A DNA stretch of 8,801 nt from an uncultured Varibaculum sp. (GCA_947253735.1 CAMYAU010000068.1:1-8801), one strand, 5' to 3'; positions 1-7,067 are shown, numbered from the stretch's first letter. Translations and numbers: made by a program. Notes: generated by a model from the sequence alone, not told the origin.

Positions 1-539
1 CCTCCCCCAATGATCACCAGCGCCGCAACCGTTGCAATCAACGGGATCAACCAGCGGCGTTTACGACGGGGCTTTAGATATTGTCCGGGAAGCGGTTGAT
101 ATACCCTGCTTCCCGGCACGGGGACTCCCTGCGGATAATTGGGCATGGCAGAGAACCCGGGAACCTGCGATCCGGGAACCTGTGGATACCCCTGCGGATT
201 TCCAGGGGGATACGGAAAAACCTGGGTAGGGGCTGCCGGTGAAGGAACGCCCGATGTTACCGGGGATTTCACGGGCGGCAATGGCCTAGTTACAGCCCGC
301 AGATTCTCCTGCACCCGTGGATCCGGATGCCCTTTAATCCATTGCTCTAAATCGGGTGGCAAGGCCGGATTCAAAGCCAAATCTGCATGCAGATTAGGGA
401 ACTGCGTCAAAAAACGTAAATAGTCGACAGGAGTCCGGGGATTACGCGCACAATCCGGCGAAGGAACCAATGGGTCCGCTGCCTTTGAGGAATTGTTATT
501 GTTAGACTTTCCAGCCTCGGGTTTAAAACTGCTATTCAT
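1..539 (-). CDS. LRV-domain membrane protein, C-terminus cut by window edge
   Basis: The minus strand is open from an ATG at 539 to the window edge, giving 179 residues with no stop. A ribosome-binding site (AAGGA, 7 nt upstream) and a good promoter precede it. Seen in order: a Ser/Asn-rich start (1-25); about 55 residues (30-84) with the pattern NPxTPxxYLxxLxxxxPxLxxxLAxNPxLPPxLxxWIxxHxDPxV; a Pro/Gly/Gln/Tyr-rich linker (88-155); a basic cluster KPRRKRR (156-162); and a hydrophobic stretch from 163 that looks like a transmembrane helix. The 30-84 pattern matches the variant leucine-rich-repeat (LRV) domain found in many Actinomycetales proteins of unknown role. By the positive-inside rule the LRV part should be cytoplasmic and the missing C-terminus outside (inference). 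The linker DNA has an 11-bp direct repeat (157-167 and 172-182, period 15) encoding repeated VPG units. The function is unknown. The coding call is firm; the family assignment rests on pattern recognition only. Confidence 0.82.
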   Translation of the reverse strand, partial: MNSSFKPEAGKSNNNNSSKAADPLVPSPDCARNPRTPVDYLRFLTQFPNLHADLALNPALPPDLEQWIKGHPDPRVQENLRAVTRPLPPVKSPVTSGVPSPAAPTQVFPYPPGNPQGYPQVPGSQVPGFSAMPNYPQGVPVPGSRVYQPLPGQYLKPRRKRRWLIPLIATVAALVIIGG

Positions 540-572
540 GGGGAAATCCTTAGATTTGTGAGCTATTCAACG

Positions 573-601
573 TTTATAGTCTAGTTGGTAGCGTCCCTCA
601 A
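573..601 (-). promoter_or_regulatory. Sigma-70-type promoter of the LRV membrane protein gene
   Basis: On the minus strand TTGAGG (601-596) and TATAAA (578-573) are separated by exactly 17 bp. The -10 box matches the consensus in 5 of 6 positions and the -35 box in 4 of 6. The predicted start of transcription near 566 leaves a leader of about 27 nt that contains the AAGGA ribosome-binding site. This suggests the gene is transcribed separately from hemW, although no clear terminator is visible after hemW. Confidence 0.6.
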
Positions 602-633
602 AGCATATTTTCCGGCAAACTGCGGATTCTTGG

Positions 634-1938
634 CTACCAGCCCAACAGTTCCCCTGTCACATAGTCCGCCATTAATCTTCCGCGTAAAGTAAGCACCGCC
701 TGACCGCGCTGCGCCGCCTTCATTTGTAAATATCCTGCATCGGCCAACCGTGGTAGTCGTATGCTTTCTTTCGGACTTAAATTTTGTACTCCCGAAGCCG
801 TACGTAGCCCCAACATAATCCTTTCTAATTCCTTACTTTCGGCAGCTACCACTTCCCCATCTTGTACGGGGAGCTGTCCCGAGGCTACGCTCCCAGCGTA
901 GACGCGGGGATGTTTTTGGTTCCACCAGCGCACCTGATCGAAATGGGAATGAGCGCCCGGTCCAATTCCCCACCAATTCCAGTCCCGCCAATAGGCTAGG
1001 TTATGCCGCGATGCATTAGCCAAATAAGTAGCGTCCGGAATCTCAGGGCTAGGGAGAGTTTCGGTATTTAGCCGCCGCGCCCAGTTCGAAATCTCATACC
1101 ATTCATAACCGGCTTGTTTTAACAGAGAGTCCGCCATTTCATATTTTTCGGCCTGACTATCAGGATCAATCGGAGGCAGTTTTCCCCGTTTAACGAGGGA
1201 GTGCATTTTGGTGCCCGGCTCAATCACCAAAGAATAGGCACTAATATGATCCACTTCCAAAGATAAGGCGGCCCGCAGAGATTCTTCCCAATCCGCCAGG
1301 GACTCCCCGGGAGTGCCATAAATTAGATCTAAAGAAACCGCAAGGCCCGCGCGGCGCAGCGCCCCCACGGCCTTGGGGAGATTTTCTGGTCGGTGGGTAC
1401 GTTCCAAAGTCGCCAGAATCCTCGGTACCGCCGATTGCATCCCCAGGGAAACGCGGGTAAATCCGCTGGCCGCTAACTCTTGAGCCACCTGATCAGTTAT
1501 CGTGTCTGGGTTAGCTTCGGTGGATATTTCCGCGCCCGGTTTTATCCCCCAGGTATGCGCTACCTCCTCCAGGATTGTCCCCAGCGCCTTCACACTCAAC
1601 ATTGTGGGGGTACCGCCCCCGAAATAAACCGAGGAGACCGGAGACGGAACTAACTTATTTTCCCCTAAAAACTTGGCTGCCAAAGCCAGTTCTTTACAGG
1701 CGGAATCATGATAGCTTTCCCTATCCGCACCTACCCCAAAACCCTTCACATAGGTGTTGAAATCGCAATACCCGCAGCGCACCCGGCAAAAGGGAACATG
1801 AACATAGACTGCGAAGCCTGCTGCCTGCTGACTCAAATGAGAGTATGCCTCACCCTCCCCCACTACCGGAGGATGCTGCGAGCGCCCGCCCTCATTAACA
1901 GCCGAAAACAGTTCCCGTAGCTTGACGGTTCCACTCAC
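634..1938 (-). CDS. hemW: Radical SAM heme chaperone HemW
   Basis: 434 residues. The radical-SAM cluster motif CxxxCxxC is at Cys51, 55 and 58 in the context HVPFCRVRCGYCDF. Phe60 stands where the oxygen-independent coproporphyrinogen oxidase HemN has a fourth Cys, which points to HemW rather than HemN. GGGTP (107-111), EANPDT (141-146) and SLGMQS (164-169) are the usual SAM-binding elements. HNLAYW (312-317) fits the HNxxYW heme-binding motif of HemW, and the last part is the HemN C-terminal domain. The family binds heme and delivers it to acceptor proteins such as respiratory enzymes; it was often misannotated as coproporphyrinogen oxidase. The start is a GTG overlapping the trmB stop by 4 bp (GTGA), so translation is probably coupled. 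The 43 residues before the core are longer than in E. coli but usual for actinobacteria. An insertion of about 20 residues (290-310) separates EISNWARR from the HN motif. Confidence 0.93.
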   Translation of the reverse strand: MSGTVKLRELFSAVNEGGRSQHPPVVGEGEAYSHLSQQAAGFAVYVHVPFCRVRCGYCDFNTYVKGFGVGADRESYHDSACKELALAAKFLGENKLVPSPVSSVYFGGGTPTMLSVKALGTILEEVAHTWGIKPGAEISTEANPDTITDQVAQELAASGFTRVSLGMQSAVPRILATLERTHRPENLPKAVGALRRAGLAVSLDLIYGTPGESLADWEESLRAALSLEVDHISAYSLVIEPGTKMHSLVKRGKLPPIDPDSQAEKYEMADSLLKQAGYEWYEISNWARRLNTETLPSPEIPDATYLANASRHNLAYWRDWNWWGIGPGAHSHFDQVRWWNQKHPRVYAGSVASGQLPVQDGEVVAAESKELERIMLGLRTASGVQNLSPKESIRLPRLADAGYLQMKAAQRGQAVLTLRGRLMADYVTGELLGW

Positions 1939-2801
1939 GAAAGCCGCTGCGCCACCAGGTCAAACACTTCCCGTCCCGCATCTATTGCGCGCCGCTCAAA
2001 CTTGGTCATCACGCGACCTTCCCAACGCGGCGCGAAACCTCCGCGCCCCGGATCCGGGTCTTCCTCATGGGGATTAACCCCAGCATAGGGATTCTCGAAA
2101 TAGGGGGAGCTTTCGATAACATCCCGCATCTGGAAAGCATAATCTGACCAGTCGGTGGCCATCCGCCACACCCCGCCGGGGCGCAATACTCGCGCCACGG
2201 TTTGTGCAAACTCTGCCTGCACTAAACGCCGTTTATGATGCTTAGTTTTCCGCCAAGGATCTGGGAAGAAAGTCCATACCTCATCGAGGGATCCTTCCGG
2301 GAAAAGAATCGGAACGGCTTGCGCGGCATCAGCCTCGATAATCCGCAGGTTACCAACCCCGGCTTTAACCGCCTTAGATACGGTTTGTGCCACTCCCGGA
2401 CGGTAAACTTCAAACCCAATATAGTCACGGTCGGGATGAGAAACTGCCGCAGACACAATCTGATCCCCGTTACCAGTCCCGATTTCTAGGCGTACCACCG
2501 AGTTGCGGTCGAAAATCCGCTTAAAAGATAGCGGCTTGGCATCCTCAGCCACCGCCGTGTATCCCGCTCCGGTAGGTACCTCTAGCACATACTCGCTGGC
2601 GTGTGCATCCCAAGTATGTTGCAGGGAATCGCTAAGTTGCCGCGCCCGCGACACAAATGATTTAGATCTCGCCAGATAGCGGCCTTCGGGAGATGAAAGA
2701 TCAAACTCGGCAGCGCTGTCCCCATCGTCGCTGTTTGTGTTTTCCTCCACCGACGTCAGGTCTACGGTCGCTTCTTCGCGATCAAATATTTCTTCACTCA
2801 T
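1935..2801 (-). CDS. trmB: tRNA (guanine-N7-)-methyltransferase TrmB
   Basis: 288 residues. The protein transfers a methyl group from SAM to guanosine 46 in the tRNA variable loop, making m7G. Visible motifs: the SAM-binding loop EIGTGNG (106-112); GFEVYRPG (129-136), which corresponds to the GxE/H segment; FFPDPWRKTKHHKRRL (178-193), the family signature with the catalytic Asp; ATDW (215-218); and the C-terminal RVMTKFERRA (263-272), close to the RPxTKFExR consensus. The first 40 or so residues are acidic (many Glu/Asp) and extend the protein beyond the roughly 240 residues of E. coli TrmB. The ATG at 2801 has a GGGA-type ribosome-binding site that overlaps the end of lepA. It lies 3 bp after the lepA stop, and its own stop overlaps the hemW start, so it is the middle gene of a tight operon. 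Confidence 0.95.
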   Translation of the reverse strand: MSEEIFDREEATVDLTSVEENTNSDDGDSAAEFDLSSPEGRYLARSKSFVSRARQLSDSLQHTWDAHASEYVLEVPTGAGYTAVAEDAKPLSFKRIFDRNSVVRLEIGTGNGDQIVSAAVSHPDRDYIGFEVYRPGVAQTVSKAVKAGVGNLRIIEADAAQAVPILFPEGSLDEVWTFFPDPWRKTKHHKRRLVQAEFAQTVARVLRPGGVWRMATDWSDYAFQMRDVIESSPYFENPYAGVNPHEEDPDPGRGGFAPRWEGRVMTKFERRAIDAGREVFDLVAQRLS

Positions 2802-2804
2802 GAT

Positions 2805-4652
2805 TTATCCCTTTCCCGTGGGGGTATCTTGGGTTATCGCCTCGATAAAAGCCGAGTTCGGGATTTCCACCGCGCCCACTGCTTTCATCCGTTTCTTTCC
2901 GGCCTTTTGTTTTTCTAAAAGTTTGCGTTTACGGGAGATATCCCCGCCGTAACATTTCGCCAACATATCTTTGCGCAGAGCCCGGATAGTCTGTCGGGCA
3001 ATAATCCGCGATCCTACCGCCGCCTGCACCGGAATCTCAAACTGCTGACGAGGAATCAGCTCTTTTAGCCGCCGCGTCATTTTATCCCCATAGGCATAAG
3101 CCGCGTCACGATGAACGATCGCGCTAAAGGCATCTACCACGTCACCATTCAAAAGCACATCTACCTTCACCAAATCCGCAGACTGGGTGCCGGCCTCGTG
3201 ATAATCCAAAGAGGCAAATCCCCGGGTCCGGGATTTCAGCTGGTCAAAGAAGTCAAAAACGATTTCCGCTAGCGGCAGCCGGTAATGCATCTCTACCCGG
3301 TCAGAGGACAGGTATTCCATTTTCCCTAAGGTACCTCGCCTGCCTTGGCAGAGTTCCATCACCCGCCCCACATAATCATTCGGGGTTAAAACCGTGGCTT
3401 CTACTACCGGTTCTTGCACATCAAAAACTTTCCCATCCGGGTATTCCGAAGGGTTAGTGACCTCTAGTTCGCTGCCGTCCTCCCTGGTTACCTGATAGAT
3501 CACCGAGGGCGCGGTGGCGATAATCGACAGTCCGGCTTCCCGCTCCAGGCGTTCTTTAACAATCTCTAGGTGAAGCAGCCCCAAGAATCCGCAGCGGAAA
3601 CCAAAACCTAAGGCCACGGAGGTCTCCGGTTCAAAAGTAATCGCGGCATCGTTTAGCTGCAAGCGGTCAAGAGCCTCGCGTAAATCCGGAAAATCATCCC
3701 CATCTACCGGATAAATGCCGGAATAAACCATTGGTTTGGGTTCTTTATATCCGGGAAGAATCTCGCTAGCCGGGTCTTTAGCGCTGGTTACCGTGTCACC
3801 GACTTTAGACAGGCGCACGTCCTTGGCGCCAGTAATCAAGTAGCCGACCTCTCCCGGTCCTAGCCCTTCAGCCGGGGTGGGTTCTGGGGAAATCACCCCG
3901 ATCTCTAAAAGTTCATGTTCAGAACCAGTGGACATCATTTTGACCCGTTGGCCTTTTTTAAGGCTGCCATCCATCATCCGCACATAGGTAACTACCCCGC
4001 GATAGGTGTCATAGATGGAATCAAAAATCAGGGCACGAGCCTGAGTACTGTCAGATTTCGGGGCCGGAACCTCTGCCACAATCCGATCCAGGAGCTCCGG
4101 CACTCCTTCCCCAGTCTTTGCTGAAACCCGTAGGCAGTCCTCTGGGGAACCCCCGAGCAGACCGGCGATTTCCTCCGCACAGCGATCTGGTTGCGCCGCT
4201 GGTAGATCAATCTTGTTAAGCACCGGGATAATCACCAGGTCATGTTCCATCGCCATATACAAGTTGGCCAGAGTCTGCGCCTCAATTCCCTGGGAAGAAT
4301 CAATCAGGAGGATCGCACCCTCACAAGCTGCGAGAGAACGAGAGACCTCGTAGGAAAAATCCACGTGACCGGGAGTGTCAATCATATTAAGTACGTAGTG
4401 GGTATCCCCAACCTTCCAAGGCATGCGCACTGCCTGGGACTTGATCGTGATTCCCCGTTCGCGCTCAATATCCATCCGATCCAGATATTGCTCACGCATT
4501 TCTCGTTCCGAGACCACCCCGGTGTCCCCTAGCATTCGGTCAGCCAAGGTGGATTTGCCGTGATCAATATGGGCAATGATACAAAAGTTACGAATCCGCT
4601 GGGGATCCGTGTTACCGGGAGCAATCCCTAATTCCCGTTCGCTATTAGCCAA
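2805..4652 (-). CDS. lepA: Elongation factor 4 (LepA), ribosome back-translocase GTPase
   Basis: 615 residues, the normal length for bacterial LepA/EF4. The GTPase domain shows G1 AHIDHGKST (27-35), G2 RGIT (66-69), G3 DTPGH (92-96, with the catalytic His96), G4 NKID (146-149) and G5 SAK (177-179). EF-G-like domains follow, then the LepA-specific C-terminal domain ending in a lysine-rich segment (KCYGGDISRKRKLLEKQKAG), the tRNA-contacting part of EF4. EF4 acts on stalled or mis-translocated ribosomes and in 30S assembly. The start is TTG; AGGAAG lies 9 nt upstream, and the N-terminus MANSERELG leads into NTDPQRIRNFCIIAHIDHG, the usual actinobacterial arrangement. No other start is as well supported. 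It is the first gene of the lepA-trmB-hemW operon. The 69 bp before it contain no convincing promoter, so read-through from the upstream oxidoreductase gene is possible. Confidence 0.97.
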   Translation of the reverse strand: MANSERELGIAPGNTDPQRIRNFCIIAHIDHGKSTLADRMLGDTGVVSEREMREQYLDRMDIERERGITIKSQAVRMPWKVGDTHYVLNMIDTPGHVDFSYEVSRSLAACEGAILLIDSSQGIEAQTLANLYMAMEHDLVIIPVLNKIDLPAAQPDRCAEEIAGLLGGSPEDCLRVSAKTGEGVPELLDRIVAEVPAPKSDSTQARALIFDSIYDTYRGVVTYVRMMDGSLKKGQRVKMMSTGSEHELLEIGVISPEPTPAEGLGPGEVGYLITGAKDVRLSKVGDTVTSAKDPASEILPGYKEPKPMVYSGIYPVDGDDFPDLREALDRLQLNDAAITFEPETSVALGFGFRCGFLGLLHLEIVKERLEREAGLSIIATAPSVIYQVTREDGSELEVTNPSEYPDGKVFDVQEPVVEATVLTPNDYVGRVMELCQGRRGTLGKMEYLSSDRVEMHYRLPLAEIVFDFFDQLKSRTRGFASLDYHEAGTQSADLVKVDVLLNGDVVDAFSAIVHRDAAYAYGDKMTRRLKELIPRQQFEIPVQAAVGSRIIARQTIRALRKDMLAKCYGGDISRKRKLLEKQKAGKKRMKAVGAVEIPNSAFIEAITQDTPTGKG

Positions 4653-4667
4653 TCCTATTTTCTTCCT
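4653..4667 (-). promoter_or_regulatory. Ribosome-binding site that supports the lepA TTG start
   Basis: On the minus strand AGGAAG (4667-4662) sits 9 nt before the TTG. A second AGGA (4656-4653) directly abuts the start codon. The first has workable spacing and supports TTG at 4652; the second is too close to serve that codon. Confidence 0.55.
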
Positions 4668-4721
4668 ATCAAATTCCCGGTTTCTTGTCGGCGTTATTTT
4701 ATTGCCTAAAGACCCTAACCC

Positions 4722-6251
4722 CTAACTGCGAGGACGCGGCTTCCGCCGAGTGCGAGTACGCGCAGTTGACTTCGCCGCGGTTTCCTCCGGTTTGCTGCCA
4801 GCATCTGCTTTCGCTGTTGACTTTGCCGTCGATTTAGCTTTCGCAGTTGCTTTCGTGGCGGTCGATTTCTTTGTCCCAGCCGGCTTTTTGGCGCTAGCCT
4901 TCGGCGCGGTCTCCCCGCTACCTACGTTTTTTTCTGAGGTGGAGCGAGGCGCAGAGCCCTTGAGCACCGGCTTTTTTCTCTCGCTACGATGCACCGGTCC
5001 GTACACTGCAGAGCGATTTCGAGTTCCACCACTGCGAGGGGCCGGCTTTTCCTCCGCGACTTCCTCCACGATTTCTATCGCTTCTGGTTCCGGTTCTGGA
5101 TTCGACTGCGGGTTTTCTGCGTCCTCATTTGCTGACAGAATCGGCAATCCCCATTCTTTAGCTACCAATTCCAAAGAGTGGATCCGCACTTCGGGGTCGT
5201 AAGCATGAGTAACGGTAATGATTTCATCCACCATGTACTTGCGGGAAACCCAATCCATTTTTTCTGCTACTTGCTCCGGGGTACCGACTGCGGAAATAGA
5301 GGGCAAGGCTCGCACCCGGTCTGCCAGTTTTTCGCCCAGAGTGGCATCTAGATCATCCGTAGGAGGAGTAAGCGTACCTGGACGTCCAGAAAGCACGTTG
5401 CCCTGCACCTGCTGGGTAGTGGTGAACTGGTACTTTGCTTCCGCCTCGTCCTCGTTACACATCACGTTCATCCCCATCATCACCACGGGGTGATCCACCA
5501 TGGCAGTCGGGGCATCTGCTTTGAACTCACGCCGATAAATTTCGATAGCCTCATCGATATTGTAGGGAGCGAAGTGACCAGCGAAAACATAGGGCATCCC
5601 CAGATTGGCCGCTACTTTCGCTCCGGCTGAGGAGGAAGACAACATCCACATGGGAATGCAAGTACCCTCCCCGGGAATGGCGCGTACCCGCGTGTAGGGG
5701 CGATCCACTCCGATAACTTCAATCCCCAGGATTGAGGCTTCCGCCCCGGAAACCACCCCGGCGTGAACCACCGATGTTTGATCTGAAAGATAAGTAGCGA
5801 GTTCTTCTAAGTCTTCCTCGAAATAAGCGGGCTCACTGGAGCCGCGATGCAGCGCCCGGGCCGTGGCCGGATCAGTGCCGGGAGCGCGTCCTAGTCCCAG
5901 GTCAACGCGACCTTCATAAATGGTGTAAAGGGTCCCATAGGTTTCTGCCACTGTAAGCGGAGCCCAGTTCGGCAGCATTACTCCGCCCGCGCCCACCCGC
6001 AGACGCTTAGTATTTTCTAAGGCGCGGGTAATTATCACTGCTGAAGCTGAACACATGAAGACTTGCGAACCATGATGTTCTGCAACCCACAGACGGGTAT
6101 AACCCAAACGGTCAGCGTTCTTCGCCAGATTTAGTGAAGTGTCCAGGGCTTCTTTCCGGGTCATCCCGGTAGAAAGCGGAGCTAGCTCCAAAATGTTCAA
6201 AGGAACCCGCCCATTGGACAATTTGGTAGCGGGAATTGGATTAGGTACCAA
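4722..6251 (-). CDS. LLM-class flavin-dependent oxidoreductase with charged C-terminal tail
   Basis: 509 residues. Residues 17-371 are a luciferase-like monooxygenase (TIM barrel) of the 'luciferase family oxidoreductase, group 1' type, related to E. coli YhbW. Motifs: LNILELAPLSTG (18-29), WVAEHH (55-60), GAGGVMLPNWAPLTVAE (87-103), GRVDLGLGRAPGTDP (114-128) and SSSSAGAKVAANLGMPYVFA (205-224), which form the flavin/phosphate-binding face. Such enzymes use reduced FMN, and the substrate cannot be told from sequence. From residue 372 the protein is unlike the family: an acidic segment (about 376-402, rich in Glu/Pro/Asn) is followed by a basic, low-complexity Ala/Lys/Thr/Ser segment with AKSTAKSTAKA repeats, ending RTRTRRKPRPRS. 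It resembles the basic tails of actinobacterial nucleic-acid-binding proteins. The start is TTG at 6251, supported by GAGGAAAGGA 5 nt upstream; no earlier start is apparent. It precedes lepA on the same strand with a 69-bp gap. Confidence 0.9.
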   Translation of the reverse strand: MVPNPIPATKLSNGRVPLNILELAPLSTGMTRKEALDTSLNLAKNADRLGYTRLWVAEHHGSQVFMCSASAVIITRALENTKRLRVGAGGVMLPNWAPLTVAETYGTLYTIYEGRVDLGLGRAPGTDPATARALHRGSSEPAYFEEDLEELATYLSDQTSVVHAGVVSGAEASILGIEVIGVDRPYTRVRAIPGEGTCIPMWMLSSSSAGAKVAANLGMPYVFAGHFAPYNIDEAIEIYRREFKADAPTAMVDHPVVMMGMNVMCNEDEAEAKYQFTTTQQVQGNVLSGRPGTLTPPTDDLDATLGEKLADRVRALPSISAVGTPEQVAEKMDWVSRKYMVDEIITVTHAYDPEVRIHSLELVAKEWGLPILSANEDAENPQSNPEPEPEAIEIVEEVAEEKPAPRSGGTRNRSAVYGPVHRSERKKPVLKGSAPRSTSEKNVGSGETAPKASAKKPAGTKKSTATKATAKAKSTAKSTAKADAGSKPEETAAKSTARTRTRRKPRPRS

Positions 6252-6256
6252 TTTAT

Positions 6257-6266
6257 TCCTTTCCTC
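6257..6266 (-). promoter_or_regulatory. Strong ribosome-binding site deciding the TTG start of the oxidoreductase
   Basis: The minus strand reads GAGGAAAGGA followed by ATAAA and then TTG. The AAAGGA core is 5 nt from the start codon. This purine-rich site is the main reason for choosing TTG at 6251 over the downstream in-frame TTG codons, which lack comparable sites. Confidence 0.6.
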
Positions 6267-6300
6267 AACACCCCTCGCGGGGCAATAATCCTCTCCCTTT

Positions 6301-6345
6301 AGGTTACGCTAATTGCGTCCAACGCGGGGCAAGAAGCGCTAACCT
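6301..6345. repeat. Imperfect inverted repeat in the divergent intergenic region
   Basis: AGGTTACGCT (6301-6310) and AGCGCTAACCT (6335-6345) are inverted copies that differ by a single inserted base. They are separated by 24 bp, in the 170-bp gap between the divergent oxidoreductase and S4-domain genes. The position suits an operator or a shared control element, but nothing in the window names a regulator. No convincing -35/-10 pair was found for either gene here, although TAGAAT (6347-6352) right beside the second arm could be a -10 box for the S4 gene. Confidence 0.3.
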
Positions 6346-6421
6346 CTAGAATGAAAAGCAGAAAATCGCGGCAAGACCGGGAGATTTAGGACTTAGCGAC
6401 TTTAGGAGCGGCAGAAAACAG

Positions 6422-6853
6422 ATGGGACAGGAAGTACGCGACGAGGGCGAAGTTACCGCAGCCGCTAACGTTCAGCCAGTACGTGCCGATATTTGGGTGT
6501 GGGCGGTGCGCAAATATAAGACCCGTTCTGCCGCGGCTAAAGCTTGCAAAGCCGGTCATGTAAAAATCAACGGAAAAAGCGCAAAGGCTTCCTCACCGGT
6601 GCGCCTAGGGGACCAGGTAGTGGTGCGTATCGGGGGTTTCGACCATATTTTACAGGTCAAGCAATTGCTGGAGCGTCGGGTTAGCTATCCTTTAGCGCGT
6701 TTAGCCTATGAAGATTTAACTCCGCAGCGCCTGCCTAAATTATCCCTCCCCACCCTGCCACATCGGGAACCAGGATCGGGGAGACCCACTAAGAAAGAAC
6801 GTCGCCAATTGGACCGCTTAAGAGGGCGCAGTTCCAACCAGGGACGCCGCTAG
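6422..6853 (+). CDS. S4-domain RNA-binding protein, Hsp15-like
   Basis: 143 residues. After a short N-terminal extension, residues 21-72 form an S4 RNA-binding domain: RADIWVWAVRKYKTRSAAAK, then CKAGHVKINGK, then PVRLGDQVVVRIG. The C-terminus is basic, with RPTKKERRQLDRLRGR (121-136), as in the E. coli heat-shock protein Hsp15 (HslR, 133 aa) and its actinobacterial relatives. Hsp15 binds 50S subunits carrying a stalled peptidyl-tRNA; a role in ribosome rescue or recycling is therefore likely but inferred from the family. The ATG at 6422 is the only good start: no start codon lies between it and the upstream in-frame stop (6347-6349). Its nearest AGGAG (6404-6408) is 13 nt away, longer than usual, so initiation may be modest. 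It is divergent from the oxidoreductase, and its stop directly abuts the candidate structured RNA. Confidence 0.88.
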   Translation: MGQEVRDEGEVTAAANVQPVRADIWVWAVRKYKTRSAAAKACKAGHVKINGKSAKASSPVRLGDQVVVRIGGFDHILQVKQLLERRVSYPLARLAYEDLTPQRLPKLSLPTLPHREPGSGRPTKKERRQLDRLRGRSSNQGRR

Positions 6854-7002
6854 TGCGAACCTGCGGGAACCCCCTCATGATCTCCTAGTTAAGGACTGCA
6901 GCAAGGGCAGGTAGATAATGCTCGCACGGATGCTAAGGGGGTGGAAGCGCCCTTCCGAAGGCAAGCGCAGAAGTGAACTTCATTACCAGAGCTGATTTTT
7001 TT
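6853..7002 (+). ncRNA. Candidate structured RNA or 3' UTR element with pseudoknot potential (unidentified)
   Basis: This stretch between the S4-domain gene and rpsT has no plausible reading frame but many complementary segments. GTGCGA (6853-6858) pairs with TCGCAC (6922-6927). ACCTGC (6859-6864) pairs with GCAGGT (6907-6912). Together they make a 12-bp helix with a 9-nt bulge on the 3' side. ACCCCCT (6869-6875) matches AGGGGGT (6936-6942), which crosses that helix and would form a pseudoknot. Two hairpins follow: GCGC-CCTT (6947-6954) with AAGG (6958-6961) and GCGC (6965-6968), and GAAG/CTTC (6970-6981, loop TGAA). A run of seven T follows at 6996-7002. It matches none of the RNase P, tmRNA, SRP or common riboswitch cores I tried. 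It could be an independent RNA, the 3' UTR of the S4 gene or chance pairing. No promoter was found for it. Confidence 0.3.
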
Positions 7003-7067
7003 AACGCTCAGCACGCCCCGCCTGTTAAACTGATTTGCGGACTTTGGCCCCGGTCGGCTTTAGTCTT

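Noticed and set aside
32..423. Two overlapping plus-strand reading frames (32-229 and 139-423)
   Set aside because: They have no family-like sequence and no good ribosome-binding site, and they lie fully antisense to the LRV membrane protein gene, which has promoter, ribosome-binding site and recognisable domains.
4653..4721. Separate promoter for lepA (TAAAAT on the minus strand)
   Set aside because: No acceptable -35 box lies 16-19 bp upstream of TAAAAT, so the claim is not supported.
4750..5202. 150-residue plus-strand reading frame rich in Ala, Val, Phe and Asp
   Set aside because: It is the antisense reflection of the low-complexity Ala/Lys/Thr tail of the oxidoreductase; the biased codons keep the opposite strand open.
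6859..6942. Signal recognition particle RNA resemblance (GAACCCCC ... GCAGCAAGGG ... GGGGG)
   Set aside because: The pieces recall actinobacterial SRP RNA, but the conserved GGAA tetraloop hairpin with its symmetric and asymmetric internal loops is missing, and the main helices cross instead of forming one long rod.
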